Assembly (NCBI GenBank): GCA_963662965.1
Contig: OY759970.1
Coordinates: 1,116,001 to 1,180,000 of the forward strand
From: DTWD01 sp963662965
GTDB taxonomy: Bacteria > Acidobacteriota > Vicinamibacteria > Vicinamibacterales > UBA8438
Direction: 5' to 3'
DNA length: 64,000 bases
Every line of letters begins with the position of its first letter. Position 1 is the first letter of the stretch. Of this stretch, positions 8,493-17,123 are shown piece by piece. The position numbers and the translations under genes are program-made. Under the pieces are notes generated by a model. The model was not told the origin of the DNA, searched no databases, and saw only the letters and a program-made list of their open reading frames with translations.

Positions 8493-9608
8493 TTACGTCA
8501 GCACCTTCTCCGCCGCATGAACCTTCTTGACCACGTTCCGCAGCTCGCGGATGACGACGTCTTGCTCCGACTCGGTCAAGAACGGATGAAGAGGCAGACT
8601 GAGCACTTCCCGCGAAGTCCGCTCGGCGACAGGAAAATCGCCGGGTGAAGCGAGGTCGGCGTACGCCGGCTGCTCGTGCAGGCAGCGCGGGTAGTAGATC
8701 GCCGCCGGCACGCCACTCTCGCGTAGGAGTTCGTGTACACGGTCGCGCGCGGCAATGCGAATGGTGTAGGGCGTGAAGACGTGCGTGTTTCCGGTCGAGA
8801 CCTCCGGAACCCGGCAGACGTCGCCAAGCGCGTCCGCGTAACGAGCCGCGAGCCGCCGTCGGGCCTCGAGTTCAGCGTCGAGGTGCGGGAGCTTCGCCAG
8901 GAGCACCGCCGCCTGAATCGTGTCGAACCTCGCGTTTGTCCCAACGCGCCGGTGGTCGAAGCCTTCGCCACCGTGAGTGCGCAGTTCACGAAATCGGTCG
9001 GCGAGTTCCTCGTTGTTCGTGAATAGTGCCCCGCCATCTCCGAAGCACGCGAGTGTCTTCGTCGGGAAGAAGCTGGTGCTTCCGATCTCCGATGCGCCAC
9101 CACTAGCCTGACCATCCTGCGTCGCGCCAAGACTCTGCGCGGCATCTTCGACCACTGTGAGCTGGTGTTTGCCGGCGATCTCGTTGAGCCGGCGATAGTC
9201 GGCCATCTGACCGAAGAGGTTGACGGTGACAATCGCTTTCGTCCGCGTCGTGATCGCGCTCTCCACTCCTGCTGGGTCGATGTTGAAGGAGCTGTCGTCA
9301 ATATCGACGAACACCGGCGTCGCACCGACGAGACGGGTGATTTCGGCGGCGGCTACGAAGGTGAACGAGGGAGTGATCACCTCGTCGCCCGGACCAATCT
9401 CCAAGGCCCGCAGCGACATCTCGAGACTGGCGGTCCCGCTGGCCGTCGTGATGGCGTGCGCCACGCCGATGCGTCCGGCTAGCGCTCCCTCGAGTTCCTC
9501 GATCTCCGGCCCCATGATGAACTGCGCGTGCTCGATGACCGTGCGCATTCGCGCATCGATCTCGTGGCGATACGCCGCGTACTGACGCTGAAGGTCGATG
9601 AATTGCAT
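8493..9608 (-). CDS. DegT/DnrJ/EryC1-family sugar aminotransferase
   Basis: A 371-residue PLP enzyme of the DegT/DnrJ/EryC1/StrS family. These transaminate nucleotide-linked keto-sugars for surface glycans. The substrate loop and cofactor Lys appear in TSFFPTKTLACFGDGGAL near residue 185; other hallmarks are TASGTASLEMSLRALEIGPG, VEDAAQSLGA and the C-terminal YYPRCLHEQPAY. Length is standard. It ends 13 bp from the convergent thyX stop and starts 10 bp from the def stop on the same strand. It may have worked with the capD-type dehydratase whose remnant lies upstream at 1.5-2.3 kb, but no sugar cluster is nearby. Confidence 0.9.
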   Translation of the reverse strand: MQFIDLQRQYAAYRHEIDARMRTVIEHAQFIMGPEIEELEGALAGRIGVAHAITTASGTASLEMSLRALEIGPGDEVITPSFTFVAAAEITRLVGATPVFVDIDDSSFNIDPAGVESAITTRTKAIVTVNLFGQMADYRRLNEIAGKHQLTVVEDAAQSLGATQDGQASGGASEIGSTSFFPTKTLACFGDGGALFTNNEELADRFRELRTHGGEGFDHRRVGTNARFDTIQAAVLLAKLPHLDAELEARRRLAARYADALGDVCRVPEVSTGNTHVFTPYTIRIAARDRVHELLRESGVPAAIYYPRCLHEQPAYADLASPGDFPVAERTSREVLSLPLHPFLTESEQDVVIRELRNVVKKVHAAEKVLT

Positions 9609-9618
9609 GCGGGGACGT

Positions 9619-10152
9619 CTAATCGTCCGAATTCTCGCCCTTGTCCCAGTAGCGGCCGTATTCGTCGAGAAACGTCAGGCTCTCGAACGACGTCATGCGG
9701 TCGAGAAAGAGAACGCCGTCCAGGTGGTCGGTCTCGTGCTGAATGACGCGCGCGGGAAACCCCGACGCGGTCATCTGCTGAGGGGTGCCATGGCGGTCGA
9801 GCGACCGAACGCGGATCTCGATTGAGCGAGTCACTTTGCCGCGAATGTCCGGAACGCTGAGACACCCTTCCCAGTCCTCCGCCACTGCCTGTCCGATCGG
9901 ATCGATCTTGGGATTGATCATCACGACCGGCTGCATGTTCGAATCGGGGTCGTCGACACCGGCGACGAACACGCGGAGACTCTGATGCACCTGCGGGGCG
10001 GCCAGCCCGATGCCGACATACTCGCGCATCGTGTCGAACATGTCATCGATGAGGCGCTGGACCGCCGGCGTATCGATTTCACCCGAGTCGATCGACGGCG
10101 TTCGCCGCCGGAGCACTGGGTTTCCCATGCGCGCCACCTTTAAAATGGACAT
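9619..10152 (-). CDS. def: Peptide deformylase
   Basis: A 177-residue peptide deformylase, which removes the formyl group from nascent proteins. All three motifs are present: GIGLAAPQV, EGCLSVP (metal-binding Cys) and QHETDHLDGVLF (HExxH metal site). Length is normal. The ATG at 10152 is supported by a perfect TATAAT 8 nt upstream, leaving almost no 5' leader. It precedes the DegT gene on the same strand by 10 bp. Formyltransferase is not in the window. Confidence 0.95.
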   Translation of the reverse strand: MSILKVARMGNPVLRRRTPSIDSGEIDTPAVQRLIDDMFDTMREYVGIGLAAPQVHQSLRVFVAGVDDPDSNMQPVVMINPKIDPIGQAVAEDWEGCLSVPDIRGKVTRSIEIRVRSLDRHGTPQQMTASGFPARVIQHETDHLDGVLFLDRMTSFESLTFLDEYGRYWDKGENSDD

Positions 10153-10160
10153 CGACTTGG

Positions 10161-10166
10161 ATTATA
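10161..10166 (-). promoter_or_regulatory. Consensus -10 box (TATAAT) for def
   Basis: Minus-strand TATAAT lies 8 nt before the def ATG, implying a leaderless transcript. A heptamer repeat copy (TTGAACCCTGAACC on the plus strand, 10184-10197) occupies the -35 region. Confidence 0.6.
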
Positions 10167-10183
10167 TTCTGGTCCTTGGACTC

Positions 10184-10199
10184 TTGAACCCTGAACCAT
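10184..10199. repeat. R3 heptamer repeat copy
   Basis: Two tandem heptamers TTGAACC CTGAACC, the reverse complement of the GGTTCAR unit seen at about eight other intergenic sites in this window. Confidence 0.55.
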
Positions 10200-10733
10200 T
10201 CCCATAGCCCGCTCTATCGCTTTTGCCCCCGCTGCGGCGCTCCACTGACACTGAAACTGATCAAGGCCGGCGAGCCCGAGCGCCCAGCGTGCGACAGCTG
10301 CGGTCACGTGGTCTATCTGGATCCCAAAGTCGCGGTCGGAACCGTAATCACGAACCAGGCACGTCAGTTCGCGTTGGTCAGGCGGTCGATCGAGCCAGGC
10401 TACGGCAAGTGGGTCTTTCCCGGCGGCTACGTCGACCGGGGCGAAGAGCCGGTGGTGGCAGCCGTTCGTGAAGCGCGTGAGGAAGCGAATCTCGAGATCC
10501 GGCTCGAGGGACTCGTCAATATCTACGCCTACCCTGGCGTCGTTCCGATCATCATCGTCTATGCGGCGACCGTGACCGGCGGCGAGCTACGCGCCGATGA
10601 CGAGTCGCTCGAAGCGGCGTGGTTCGACCCTGCTGACATCCCGTGGGCGGACCTCGCTTTCAGGAGCACACGGGATGCCCTACGGGACTATCAGCAGGGT
10701 AGACTCCACCGCTCTGCAGGGATTGGTACGTGA
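10191..10733 (+). CDS. Zinc-ribbon Nudix hydrolase
   Basis: About 180 residues: an N-terminal zinc ribbon (FCPRCGAPL ... ACDSCGHVVYLDPK) followed by a Nudix domain. The Nudix box reads GGYVDRGEE then REAREEANL, so the Gly near the end of the box is Asn here. Enzymes of this shape hydrolyse NADH-like or ADP-linked substrates. The open frame begins after a stop at 10185-10187, and no ATG, GTG or TTG occurs before the ribbon. The first ATG-type start within the Nudix part (10308) would delete the ribbon. Either translation starts at a rare codon such as CTG 10191 or the start codon was lost. Confidence 0.75.
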   Translation: MNHSHSPLYRFCPRCGAPLTLKLIKAGEPERPACDSCGHVVYLDPKVAVGTVITNQARQFALVRRSIEPGYGKWVFPGGYVDRGEEPVVAAVREAREEANLEIRLEGLVNIYAYPGVVPIIIVYAATVTGGELRADDESLEAAWFDPADIPWADLAFRSTRDALRDYQQGRLHRSAGIGT

Positions 10734-10839
10734 CCCAGCGTCCGATCTCATCCGACCAAGATGCGGTGTATGTTCTGAGGGCACTGGTTTTATAAGAGGT
10801 GACGTCTTAGCGTACCGAGTAGCCCGTCTCCGACAGTTC

Positions 10840-11304
10840 GTGCGCGACATCGCGGTCGTCTTTATGCTGGGATGTCTTTACTTGGGCATCGTCGAGGCGG
10901 TTGTTCGGCTGGTTGCTCCTCAAGAGGTCAGAACAACTGCTGAGAACGGACTGTCTCTGGGTCTTCTAGACCCCGAACTCGGACACGTGAATCGACCGCA
11001 CTCGCACGTAGTTCAGGAAGGGCCCGAGTTTTCAGCTGAGTACCGAATAAACGGGGAAGGGCTGAGAGATCGGTCCACGTACGATGCCGCGAAGGCCGAC
11101 GGCACTATCCGGATGTTGCTGCTCGGCGACTCCTTCGCCTTCGGTGCCGGCAATAACTATGAAGATACTCTCGCAGTGCAGTTAGAACGCAAGCTTCAGG
11201 ATCGCGGATACCCGATCGAGATCGTCAAGGCGGAGGTGTCCGCGTACGACACTCGCAAGGAAGCACTGTATCTTGAACGGCGGGGTTGCCCCGTTCGCTG
11301 TTGA
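10840..11304 (+). pseudogene. Truncated membrane-anchored SGNH hydrolase
   Basis: This is the N-terminal part of an SGNH/GDSL-type hydrolase. An N-terminal membrane segment (VVFMLGCLYLGIVEAVVRLV) is followed by HVNRPHSHVVQEGPEFSAEYRINGEGLRD. The block I nucleophile motif is RMLLLGDSFAFGAGNNYEDT (Ser in GDS). The match ends at VSAYDTRKEALYLE around 11280, before the blocks holding the catalytic Asp and His. The next bases belong to an IS256-type transposase remnant on the opposite strand, so an insertion or deletion removed the rest. The start is uncertain (GTG 10840 or ATG 10864). Such proteins often act in surface polysaccharide acetylation. Confidence 0.75.
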
Positions 11305-11725
11305 AATTTAGCGGCGGCTCGGTTCACGATTACGCAACCATCTGCGACGAATCCCCGAGACCCAGCTGAGCGTCGCGGGCGCTGCGCGCCGTCACCAGCC
11401 GGGGCATGTCCTTGCACCCTTTTACTCGCCGAAACCCTTGGACCGCTTCCAGCACCCCGGCGCCGACCCAGCGTAGAACCATCGCGCCCCCGCGCCAGCG
11501 CTTCACGTTGCGCTTCACATGTCGCGTCCGGCTGAGAAGGCTCTCGATGGCGTTCGTGGTGACCAGCGATCGCTGGAGCTGCTCCGCACGTGAGGATCGC
11601 CTTCACCCACGACCGCTGGCTCTCGGGCAGATACTCGAGCACGTTGCGCCGCTTATGCACCTGGCATCGTTGGACCAAGGCCGCGGGGCCGAAGGTCTGG
11701 GTCACCGCCGCGTAGGATCCCGTCC
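11284..11725 (-). mobile_element. IS256-family (mutator-type) transposase remnant
   Basis: Two pieces of one transposase lie in different frames on the minus strand. The upstream piece reads TFGPAALVQRCQVHKRRNVLEYLPES. The downstream piece reads SLVTTNAIESLLSRTRHVKR then WRGGAMVLRWVGAGVLEA and stops at 11330. Both are typical of IS256/mutator transposases, where about 55-60 residues should separate them. That segment and the N-terminal half are missing, with a frame change near 11585. No terminal inverted repeats were found, so this is a dead fragment. It abuts the truncated SGNH gene. Confidence 0.85.
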
Positions 11726-12111
11726 GCTTCGAGTGGCTAAGTGAGAAACATGTGATGACCCCACAGGTCGGACCGACATCGGACGAGACCGATTCAGACA
11801 CTGGGTACCCCTGTCAGCCCGTGCCGGTCTCTGGTCCCCGATGTAGCGCCTTGTCCATCGTGGCCCGGAACCGCAGTGGTGCCACACCAGAGGCCGGATA
11901 TCTTGCTGCACCCAAGCTGGTGGCTGTTCCGCCGTCGCTCTCTTGCCCCCGGGAGGAGTCCATATATTTCTTCCAGTGGGCGGGTCCTGTCGCGGGGCTT
12001 ACCTCCTCGTTCCGGACCCCGGATGGTCCGTCACTCGAAGGCAAGCCCCACGCCACCCACCTACGGCAGAGGATGGCTCTCGCGCACATTCGACGCATCT
12101 GCTGAGACTTT
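11726..12111. other. Intergenic segment without a recognised gene
   Basis: Open frames exist on both strands but none shows a recognisable motif or coherent composition. The segment lies between the transposase remnant and thiI, and is probably debris of the same mobile element or of the gene it destroyed. Confidence 0.4.
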
Positions 12112-13305
12112 TCACGACTTCTCACTCGCGGGAAACACGAAGTCTCGTCGCTCGGCTCGCTCGACCGCGGTCTCGACCATCTCGCCAATCGGAAGCTGAC
12201 CCTCCGCACGCTCCACGTCCACCCGTTTCGCTTTCGTGGTGGGGCTCTTCGGCATGAAGAGCGTGCAGCAATCCTGGTCGGGAATGATGGAGATGGGATA
12301 GGTCTCGAGGCGTCTCGCCTCGCGGGTGATCTCTTCCTTGTCGGAGCCGATGAGCGGACGCAGCACCGGTAGCGTGACCACCTCGTTGATCACCAACAAG
12401 TTTTCCAGTGTTTGCGATGCCACCTGACCGACTGCCTCGCCGGTGACGAGCGCCTTCGCCCCCGACGCAAACGCCAGCCGCTCGGCAATACGCATCATGA
12501 GTCGGCGGTAGAGCACGACCCGCAGCGGGGGCGGCGCCGTCACGACAATCTGCTGCTGTAGCTCTCCGAATGGAACCGTATACATCCGGGAGCTCAGCTG
12601 ATATCGGGTGAGCAGCGCCGCGATCTCCGCCGTCTTCTCCTGCGAAGCGTGGGAGAGGATCGGATATGCATGAAAGTGGACGAAGCGGACGCGGCATCCA
12701 CGCTTCATCAGCCGGAACGCCGCGACCGGTGAGTCGATGCCGCCTGACAACAGACACATCGCCGCCCCGCTCGTTCCGGTGGGGAGCCCACCTGGTCCCG
12801 GCTCCTTTCCCAACGCGTAGAACACACGATCCGGCAGCACCTCGACGCTGATGTCGAGATCCGGCTCGGTGAGGTCCACCTGCCATCCGGTGGCCTGTTT
12901 GATCCGCCCGCCAACCTCGCGCTCGATCTCGGGCGAGGTCAGACGGTAGGCCTTGTCGGCCCGGCTGGCCCGGACCCGAAACCTTTCGACGGCGCCGCCG
13001 GTGACCCGGTCGTCTCGATCGAGGTCTTCGAGAATCGCCGCGGCAATCTCCTCGACATCGCGCCCGGTCGCGCGGGCTTGGGCGAAATTGGCGATGCCGA
13101 AGATGCGGCTGACACGTTCACGAACGGCCGCCCAGTCGGCCTGGGGACCGAGACACAGCTCGATTCGTCCCATGAGGGCACGCACCTGCTGGACGTCTAG
13201 GTCAGACGTCGCGTCGCGCAGGTTGCTAACGAGCCGCTCGATGAACCATGGACGGTTCCGCCCTTTGAGCGCGATCTCTTGATAGTGGACGATAACGGAA
13301 TCCAT
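12112..13305 (-). CDS. thiI: tRNA 4-thiouridine synthase ThiI
   Basis: A 397-residue ThiI with an N-terminal ferredoxin-like/THUMP RNA-binding region (residues 1-165) and a PP-loop ATP pyrophosphatase domain with LLSGGIDSPVAAF near residue 180. It adenylates U8 of tRNA and transfers sulfur; in some bacteria it also feeds thiazole synthesis. The conserved IPDQDCCTLFMPKSPTTKAK block is present. The protein ends there and lacks the C-terminal rhodanese domain of the E. coli form, as in Bacillus-type ThiI. The ATG at 13305 (MDSVIVHYQEIALKGRN) is the start; upstream in-frame codons belong to the R1 repeat placed directly before it. Confidence 0.92.
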   Translation of the reverse strand: MDSVIVHYQEIALKGRNRPWFIERLVSNLRDATSDLDVQQVRALMGRIELCLGPQADWAAVRERVSRIFGIANFAQARATGRDVEEIAAAILEDLDRDDRVTGGAVERFRVRASRADKAYRLTSPEIEREVGGRIKQATGWQVDLTEPDLDISVEVLPDRVFYALGKEPGPGGLPTGTSGAAMCLLSGGIDSPVAAFRLMKRGCRVRFVHFHAYPILSHASQEKTAEIAALLTRYQLSSRMYTVPFGELQQQIVVTAPPPLRVVLYRRLMMRIAERLAFASGAKALVTGEAVGQVASQTLENLLVINEVVTLPVLRPLIGSDKEEITREARRLETYPISIIPDQDCCTLFMPKSPTTKAKRVDVERAEGQLPIGEMVETAVERAERRDFVFPASEKS

Positions 13306-13428
13306 GTTCAGATGGGACCTGCGGCCCCGAACCCCGCCGCCGACACTCGCGAGGCCCCTTTGCCCCGCTCCGTGCCGGCGGGGCACGCCGCGCGCGCCCT
13401 GTCGCCCGCGGCGAGCGACCGCGGGCTC
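13306..13428 (-). repeat. R1 GC-rich nested palindromic repeat, copy a
   Basis: About 123 bp fill the whole gap between the hpnE stop and the thiI ATG. Read on the minus strand, the element carries GGGCGCGCGCGGCGTGCCCC, then GCACGGAGCGGGGC, then GGCGGCGGGGTTCGGGGC, and ends CATCTGAAC directly before ATG. Closely related sequences occur at 27.1, 32.3, 33.0, 51.9 and 63.2 kb. Confidence 0.8.
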
Positions 13429-14781
13429 CTAGTCCGAAGCAAGCAAGCGATACACTGCCTCTGCCGCGCGATGTCCGCTAACGACAGCGCTTTCGATCGT
13501 ACCTGGCAGGCCGGTTTCGATCCAATCACCGGCGAGGAACAGCCCGGCAACGCTCGTTCGCGTATCAGGCCGCCTCGGTTGACCGGGCGCGAGCGAGAAG
13601 GTCGCCTGCCGTTCGCGGACTACCGACGCGTGTTTGACTCGGTAGTCATTGGCCGACACGGCGTCGCGCAGCTCCGTGACGGCGATGTCGATGATCCGCT
13701 CATTCGGTAGCTGGACGACCTCTTCCGCTCCGCTCGATACCATCGACAGATGCGAGGCGTCGGCTCCGAGCAGCGCATGCTTGTCGAATGCCCACTGCAT
13801 GGTGCGTCCAGGCAGGCCGAGAAACGGTCCTGACAGCACGCCGTGATCCAGCCAGAGGTTCACGGTGACGATCGGCGACCCGTCCGTCGCGTCAGCCGCG
13901 GCAATCGTCGATGCCAGCCGTTCGGGACGCCCGGGGAAGAGGCTGGAGAACGCGTGCCACGGCACCGCGGCTATGACCGCCCGCGTGGTCAGCGGCTCCC
14001 CTTCGGCTTGCACACCGAGAAGTCGCTCGTCGACGAGATTCACTTTCGCGGCGGTCCGCACGCGGACCTCTCCGCCTTGCTCCTCGATGAACCGTCGGGC
14101 CGGCTCCGCATACAACTGGTCGAGTGGCCGGACGGGAACGCCGATGGCGGCGTCGGTGAGGTTGGGACCGCAAAGCGCCGCCAGGACGCGCGTGAACGGC
14201 CGCGCCGAGGCGTGATCGGGCTGCTGATTGAGGGCCGCGAGCGCGAGCGGCTCCCACAACAGCTCGCGAATCCGGGGTCCCTGCCCGTGACGAACGAGCC
14301 AGTCGCGCACCGTCTCTTCAGGGAGGCTGTCGCTCAGTAGACTATCATCGGCTGCCTCACGTTGAGCGCGCCGCAGCGGCCCGAGCATCCGCAGCATCGC
14401 GGCTCTTTCCGCGAGCGGCAACCGGTCCCATTCAAGGATCCCGGCAAACAGATGAAGGGGCGGCGGAAGATGCGGACACTCGAATCGAGTCAAGGTGCCG
14501 TCGACGTCAACGCTGTCAACAGAGAGCGACTTCTGCAGCTCGACGCCACCTTCGACGCCGAGCCTGGCCAGAAAGCGGAACGTCTCGTAGTAGCAGCCGA
14601 ACAGCACGTGCTGGCCGTTGTCGACCCGGTCGCCAGTGACGCGGTCGAGAAACGACGTGGCGCGGCCGCCGAGATGCGGCCTCGCCTCGAGGACAAGCAC
14701 CCGCACGCCGCGGTCGGCAAGATCCACGGCTGCACTCAACCCGGCAAAGCCAGCGCCGACGACGATGGCGTCGAAAGACAT
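13429..14781 (-). CDS. hpnE: Hydroxysqualene dehydroxylase HpnE
   Basis: A 450-residue FAD-dependent amine-oxidase-fold enzyme. The N-terminal dinucleotide site is VVGAGFAGLSAAVDLADRG, followed by LEARPHLGGRATSF and DNGQHVLFGCYYETFRFLA, all typical of HpnE. HpnE reduces hydroxysqualene to squalene with a flavin cofactor. It is the third gene of hpnC-hpnD-hpnE, which together make squalene from two farnesyl diphosphates. The ATG at 14781 (MSFDAIVVG) is preferred over the TTG at 14787. It is separated from hpnD by a 78-bp gap carrying heptamer repeats, so it may have its own promoter. Confidence 0.9.
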   Translation of the reverse strand: MSFDAIVVGAGFAGLSAAVDLADRGVRVLVLEARPHLGGRATSFLDRVTGDRVDNGQHVLFGCYYETFRFLARLGVEGGVELQKSLSVDSVDVDGTLTRFECPHLPPPLHLFAGILEWDRLPLAERAAMLRMLGPLRRAQREAADDSLLSDSLPEETVRDWLVRHGQGPRIRELLWEPLALAALNQQPDHASARPFTRVLAALCGPNLTDAAIGVPVRPLDQLYAEPARRFIEEQGGEVRVRTAAKVNLVDERLLGVQAEGEPLTTRAVIAAVPWHAFSSLFPGRPERLASTIAAADATDGSPIVTVNLWLDHGVLSGPFLGLPGRTMQWAFDKHALLGADASHLSMVSSGAEEVVQLPNERIIDIAVTELRDAVSANDYRVKHASVVRERQATFSLAPGQPRRPDTRTSVAGLFLAGDWIETGLPGTIESAVVSGHRAAEAVYRLLASD

Positions 14782-14787
14782 TGGCAA

Positions 14788-14850
14788 AGGTTCAAGGTTT
14801 AGACGTCGTGAACCGTGAACCGACGCAGATTCCGCCCTGAACCAATGTAA
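14788..14850. repeat. R3 heptamer repeat cluster
   Basis: The hpnD-hpnE gap contains GGTTCAAGGTTTAG, then inverted units GTGAACCGTGAACC, then GACGCAGATTCCGCCCTGAA. The word GCAGATTCCGC recurs beside the cluster at 40.3 kb, so it belongs to the repeat family. Confidence 0.6.
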
Positions 14851-14859
14851 TGGGCGGCA

Positions 14860-15690
14860 TCACCCCGGCGAACCCCGGAACATTACCTTCATCCACACCC
14901 ACCCCGCGATCAGTGCACGGCGCGGTCGAGGCACACGCACGACTTCGCTGAAGACGTCGTAATTTCGGCGCTCGATGCGCTTGAGGATGGCGAAATAAAT
15001 CCTACTCATGATCTCCGCGGCCACAAGCTGGCGGGTGTCTTCCGCGGGCAGCTCGTCTTTCGACGCAGCATAGAACGACCGGGCGCGGTCGCATTCGAAC
15101 GCAAGCAACGCCGCCACGGCGTCGGAGAGACCGGCCGCGAGATCGCGTTCGGTCACGGCAAACCTCCGCAAGTCCTCCTGCGGGAGGTAGACGCGGCCGT
15201 CCCCAAGGTCGGTCGGCACGTCCCGGATGATGTTCGTCAGCTGGAGCGCCACGCCGAGGGCTACGGCATAGTCACGAGTACCAGGGTTTCGGTACCCAAA
15301 AATCTCGATGCAGATCAGACCAACGGCCGACGCGACACGCAGGCAGTACTGATAAAGCTCCTCGAACGTCTCGTAGCGTTGGCGCGCGACGTCCATCGCC
15401 ACGCCGTCGATCAGATCGCTGAACGGCTTGCGCGGTAGCCGGAACCGCGCCACGAACGGTTTGAGATGGCGCCCCTCGGCCGTGGTCGGAGCCTCGTCGC
15501 CGTAGCAACGCTCGAGTTCGTCTCGCCACCGAGCGAGCTCTTGTTCGAGAGAGTCGGATCCACCGTCGCTGGACGGACAGTCGACGGCGTCGTCAACCGC
15601 GCGGCAGAAATCCCACACCGCGACAATCGCGCGGCGCTTCTCGGCCGGTAGGACCAGAAACGAGTAGTAGAAGTTGGTATCGCGACTCAC
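14860..15690 (-). CDS. hpnD: Presqualene diphosphate synthase HpnD
   Basis: A 276-residue squalene/phytoene-synthase-family enzyme. HpnD condenses two farnesyl diphosphates to presqualene diphosphate. The two Asp-rich metal sites are visible: FCRAVDDAVD near residue 35 and NIIRDVPTDLGDGRVYLPQE near residue 170. The GTG at 15690 (VSRDTNFYYSFLVLPAEKR) is the start because homology begins there and it overlaps the hpnC stop by 3 bp; the longer open frame to 15924 is only hpnC read out of frame. Tight overlap indicates co-transcription with hpnC. Confidence 0.9.
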   Translation of the reverse strand: MSRDTNFYYSFLVLPAEKRRAIVAVWDFCRAVDDAVDCPSSDGGSDSLEQELARWRDELERCYGDEAPTTAEGRHLKPFVARFRLPRKPFSDLIDGVAMDVARQRYETFEELYQYCLRVASAVGLICIEIFGYRNPGTRDYAVALGVALQLTNIIRDVPTDLGDGRVYLPQEDLRRFAVTERDLAAGLSDAVAALLAFECDRARSFYAASKDELPAEDTRQLVAAEIMSRIYFAILKRIERRNYDVFSEVVRVPRPRRALIAGWVWMKVMFRGSPG

Positions 15691-16583
15691 GTCCAGACGA
15701 CCGCGCGCCACACCAGCGGAAGTGCGTCGGCAAGCCCCAGGGTTGGCCGGTCGTGGAGCGGATCGTACCTCGTCCGCCCGACGCGATCGAGGACGCGCAT
15801 CCCGCCGAGCCAGGTGAGACGTAGCTCCATCTTCAGGCGACCAGTGACGCCATCGCACACCGGGCGGCCATCGAGGAAGAGCTCCCGCGTTTTGACGGCG
15901 CAGCGTTCCAGCGCCGCATGCCACGCCGGGGTGAGCGGCTCCGCGTCAAGATCGAGGTCGGCGATCTCTGCCCCACACTCTTCCTGAATCTCGCCCGGCA
16001 CGTACAATCGTCCGGCGCGCCAGTCTCGACCAAAATCTTGAAGAAAGTTGGTGATCTGAAGCGCGGAGCAGACCGAATCTGAGCGCCGGTCGAGCGTCTC
16101 GTCCCGGAACCCCGATATGCGCAACACGATGCGACCGACCGGATTGGCCGACCGTCGACAGTAGTCGAGCAGGTCGGCCCAGGTGGCGTATCGCGTCACC
16201 GTGACATCCTGGCGAAACGCGCTCAGCAGGTCGTCGAACAGCCCGACCGGCAGCTGGTGCGTGTCGATGGTGTGTGCAAGCGCAAGAAAGATGTCGTCGG
16301 CGTCACGATGCTCGGCCGCCGCGGGATCTGCGCGATTCGACGTCGTCCCGATGCCGGCGAGTCGGCTCCCCCAGCGCTCGAGCAACGCCAGACGTTCTTC
16401 GGCGGGCCGGTCTCCTTCGTCGGCGAAGTCATCAGCGACGCGTGCGAACGCGTAGACGGCGGCGATATGCGGGCGAACCGATGCCGGCAATAGCCGTGAC
16501 GCCACGGGGAAGTTCTCGTAGTAGTCCTGAGCGAGTCGGATGCAAGTTTCATAGGCGCGCCGCAGGGCGGGCGGCTCGGTCAT
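15687..16583 (-). CDS. hpnC: Hydroxysqualene synthase HpnC
   Basis: A 298-residue squalene/phytoene-synthase-family protein that converts presqualene diphosphate to hydroxysqualene. It has AFARVADDFADEGDR near residue 55 and NFLQDFGRDWRAGRLYVPGE near residue 165, the two metal-binding Asp motifs. The ATG at 16583 (MTEPPALRRAYE) fits the family start; the upstream extension to 16631 is not conserved in character. It is the first gene of hpnCDE. Downstream hopanoid cyclase genes are not in this window. It diverges from the hypothetical gene at 16620. Confidence 0.9.
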   Translation of the reverse strand: MTEPPALRRAYETCIRLAQDYYENFPVASRLLPASVRPHIAAVYAFARVADDFADEGDRPAEERLALLERWGSRLAGIGTTSNRADPAAAEHRDADDIFLALAHTIDTHQLPVGLFDDLLSAFRQDVTVTRYATWADLLDYCRRSANPVGRIVLRISGFRDETLDRRSDSVCSALQITNFLQDFGRDWRAGRLYVPGEIQEECGAEIADLDLDAEPLTPAWHAALERCAVKTRELFLDGRPVCDGVTGRLKMELRLTWLGGMRVLDRVGRTRYDPLHDRPTLGLADALPLVWRAVVWT

Positions 16584-16606
16584 GATCGGCCGAAGGATAG
16601 CAGTAT

Positions 16607-16612
16607 TACGAT
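16607..16612 (+). promoter_or_regulatory. -10-like box (TACGAT) before a GTG start
   Basis: TACGAT lies 7 nt before the GTG at 16620, matching the TANNNT-plus-5-to-9-nt pattern seen at many starts here. It supports the GTG over the internal ATG at 16635. Confidence 0.4.
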
Positions 16613-16619
16613 TACCTAG

Positions 16620-17123
16620 GTGACGGGACACGAGATGCGGGATATTGTGGCGGCGGTCGTAGCGGTCATGCTGGTGTTCTTCGCGCTTCGGCTCGCGACC
16701 TCGCTCACAAAGGACCGGCGCAAGCGTCGCCGAGAGCGCGTCGAGCTCGAGGCCACCGGCCAGTCGATCCTAGCGGAGATCCCAACCGACACCGGCATGG
16801 CGTTCTTCACCGAAGACGCTGCGGCCTTTTACTTTGGTCGGCACGCCATCGACAAGACGTCGATCAGGGCCGCGCGCGTGCTGATCAACGGCGCACCGAT
16901 CGCCGCCAGTGTCCGCGCCGGCGCGGCAACGACGGACGTCGTGCCGCGTGCCATCGTGGAAGATCGGCCCGAGGGTCTCGCGCGTGATCGGTGGGACGTG
17001 GCGATCGACACCGACGATGACACGGTGTTGGTCCCGTGTGGCGCCATCCGGGAACGGATCTCACAGGAACTGGCACGCTGTATCTTCGCCGCATTGAAGA
17101 GCACGATAGAATCGCCGAAGTGA
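16620..17123 (+). CDS. Hypothetical single-pass membrane protein
   Basis: A 167-residue protein not recognised as a named family. Residues 6-28 form one membrane segment (IVAAVVAVMLVFFALRLATS) followed by a very basic stretch (TKDRRKRRRERVE), suggesting N-out/C-in topology with a cytoplasmic domain. The C-terminal 110 residues are mixed alpha/beta, with GMAFFTEDAAAFYFG and RDRWDVAIDTDDDTVLVPCG. Its stop overlaps the next start (TGATG), so it was probably in an operon with the following gene, which is now broken. It diverges from hpnC. Confidence 0.6.
   Translation: MTGHEMRDIVAAVVAVMLVFFALRLATSLTKDRRKRRRERVELEATGQSILAEIPTDTGMAFFTEDAAAFYFGRHAIDKTSIRAARVLINGAPIAASVRAGAATTDVVPRAIVEDRPEGLARDRWDVAIDTDDDTVLVPCGAIRERISQELARCIFAALKSTIESPK

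Noticed and set aside
11752..12209. Open frames of 100-130 codons on both strands
   Set aside because: No motif, unusual composition, mutual overlap and location in transposon debris.
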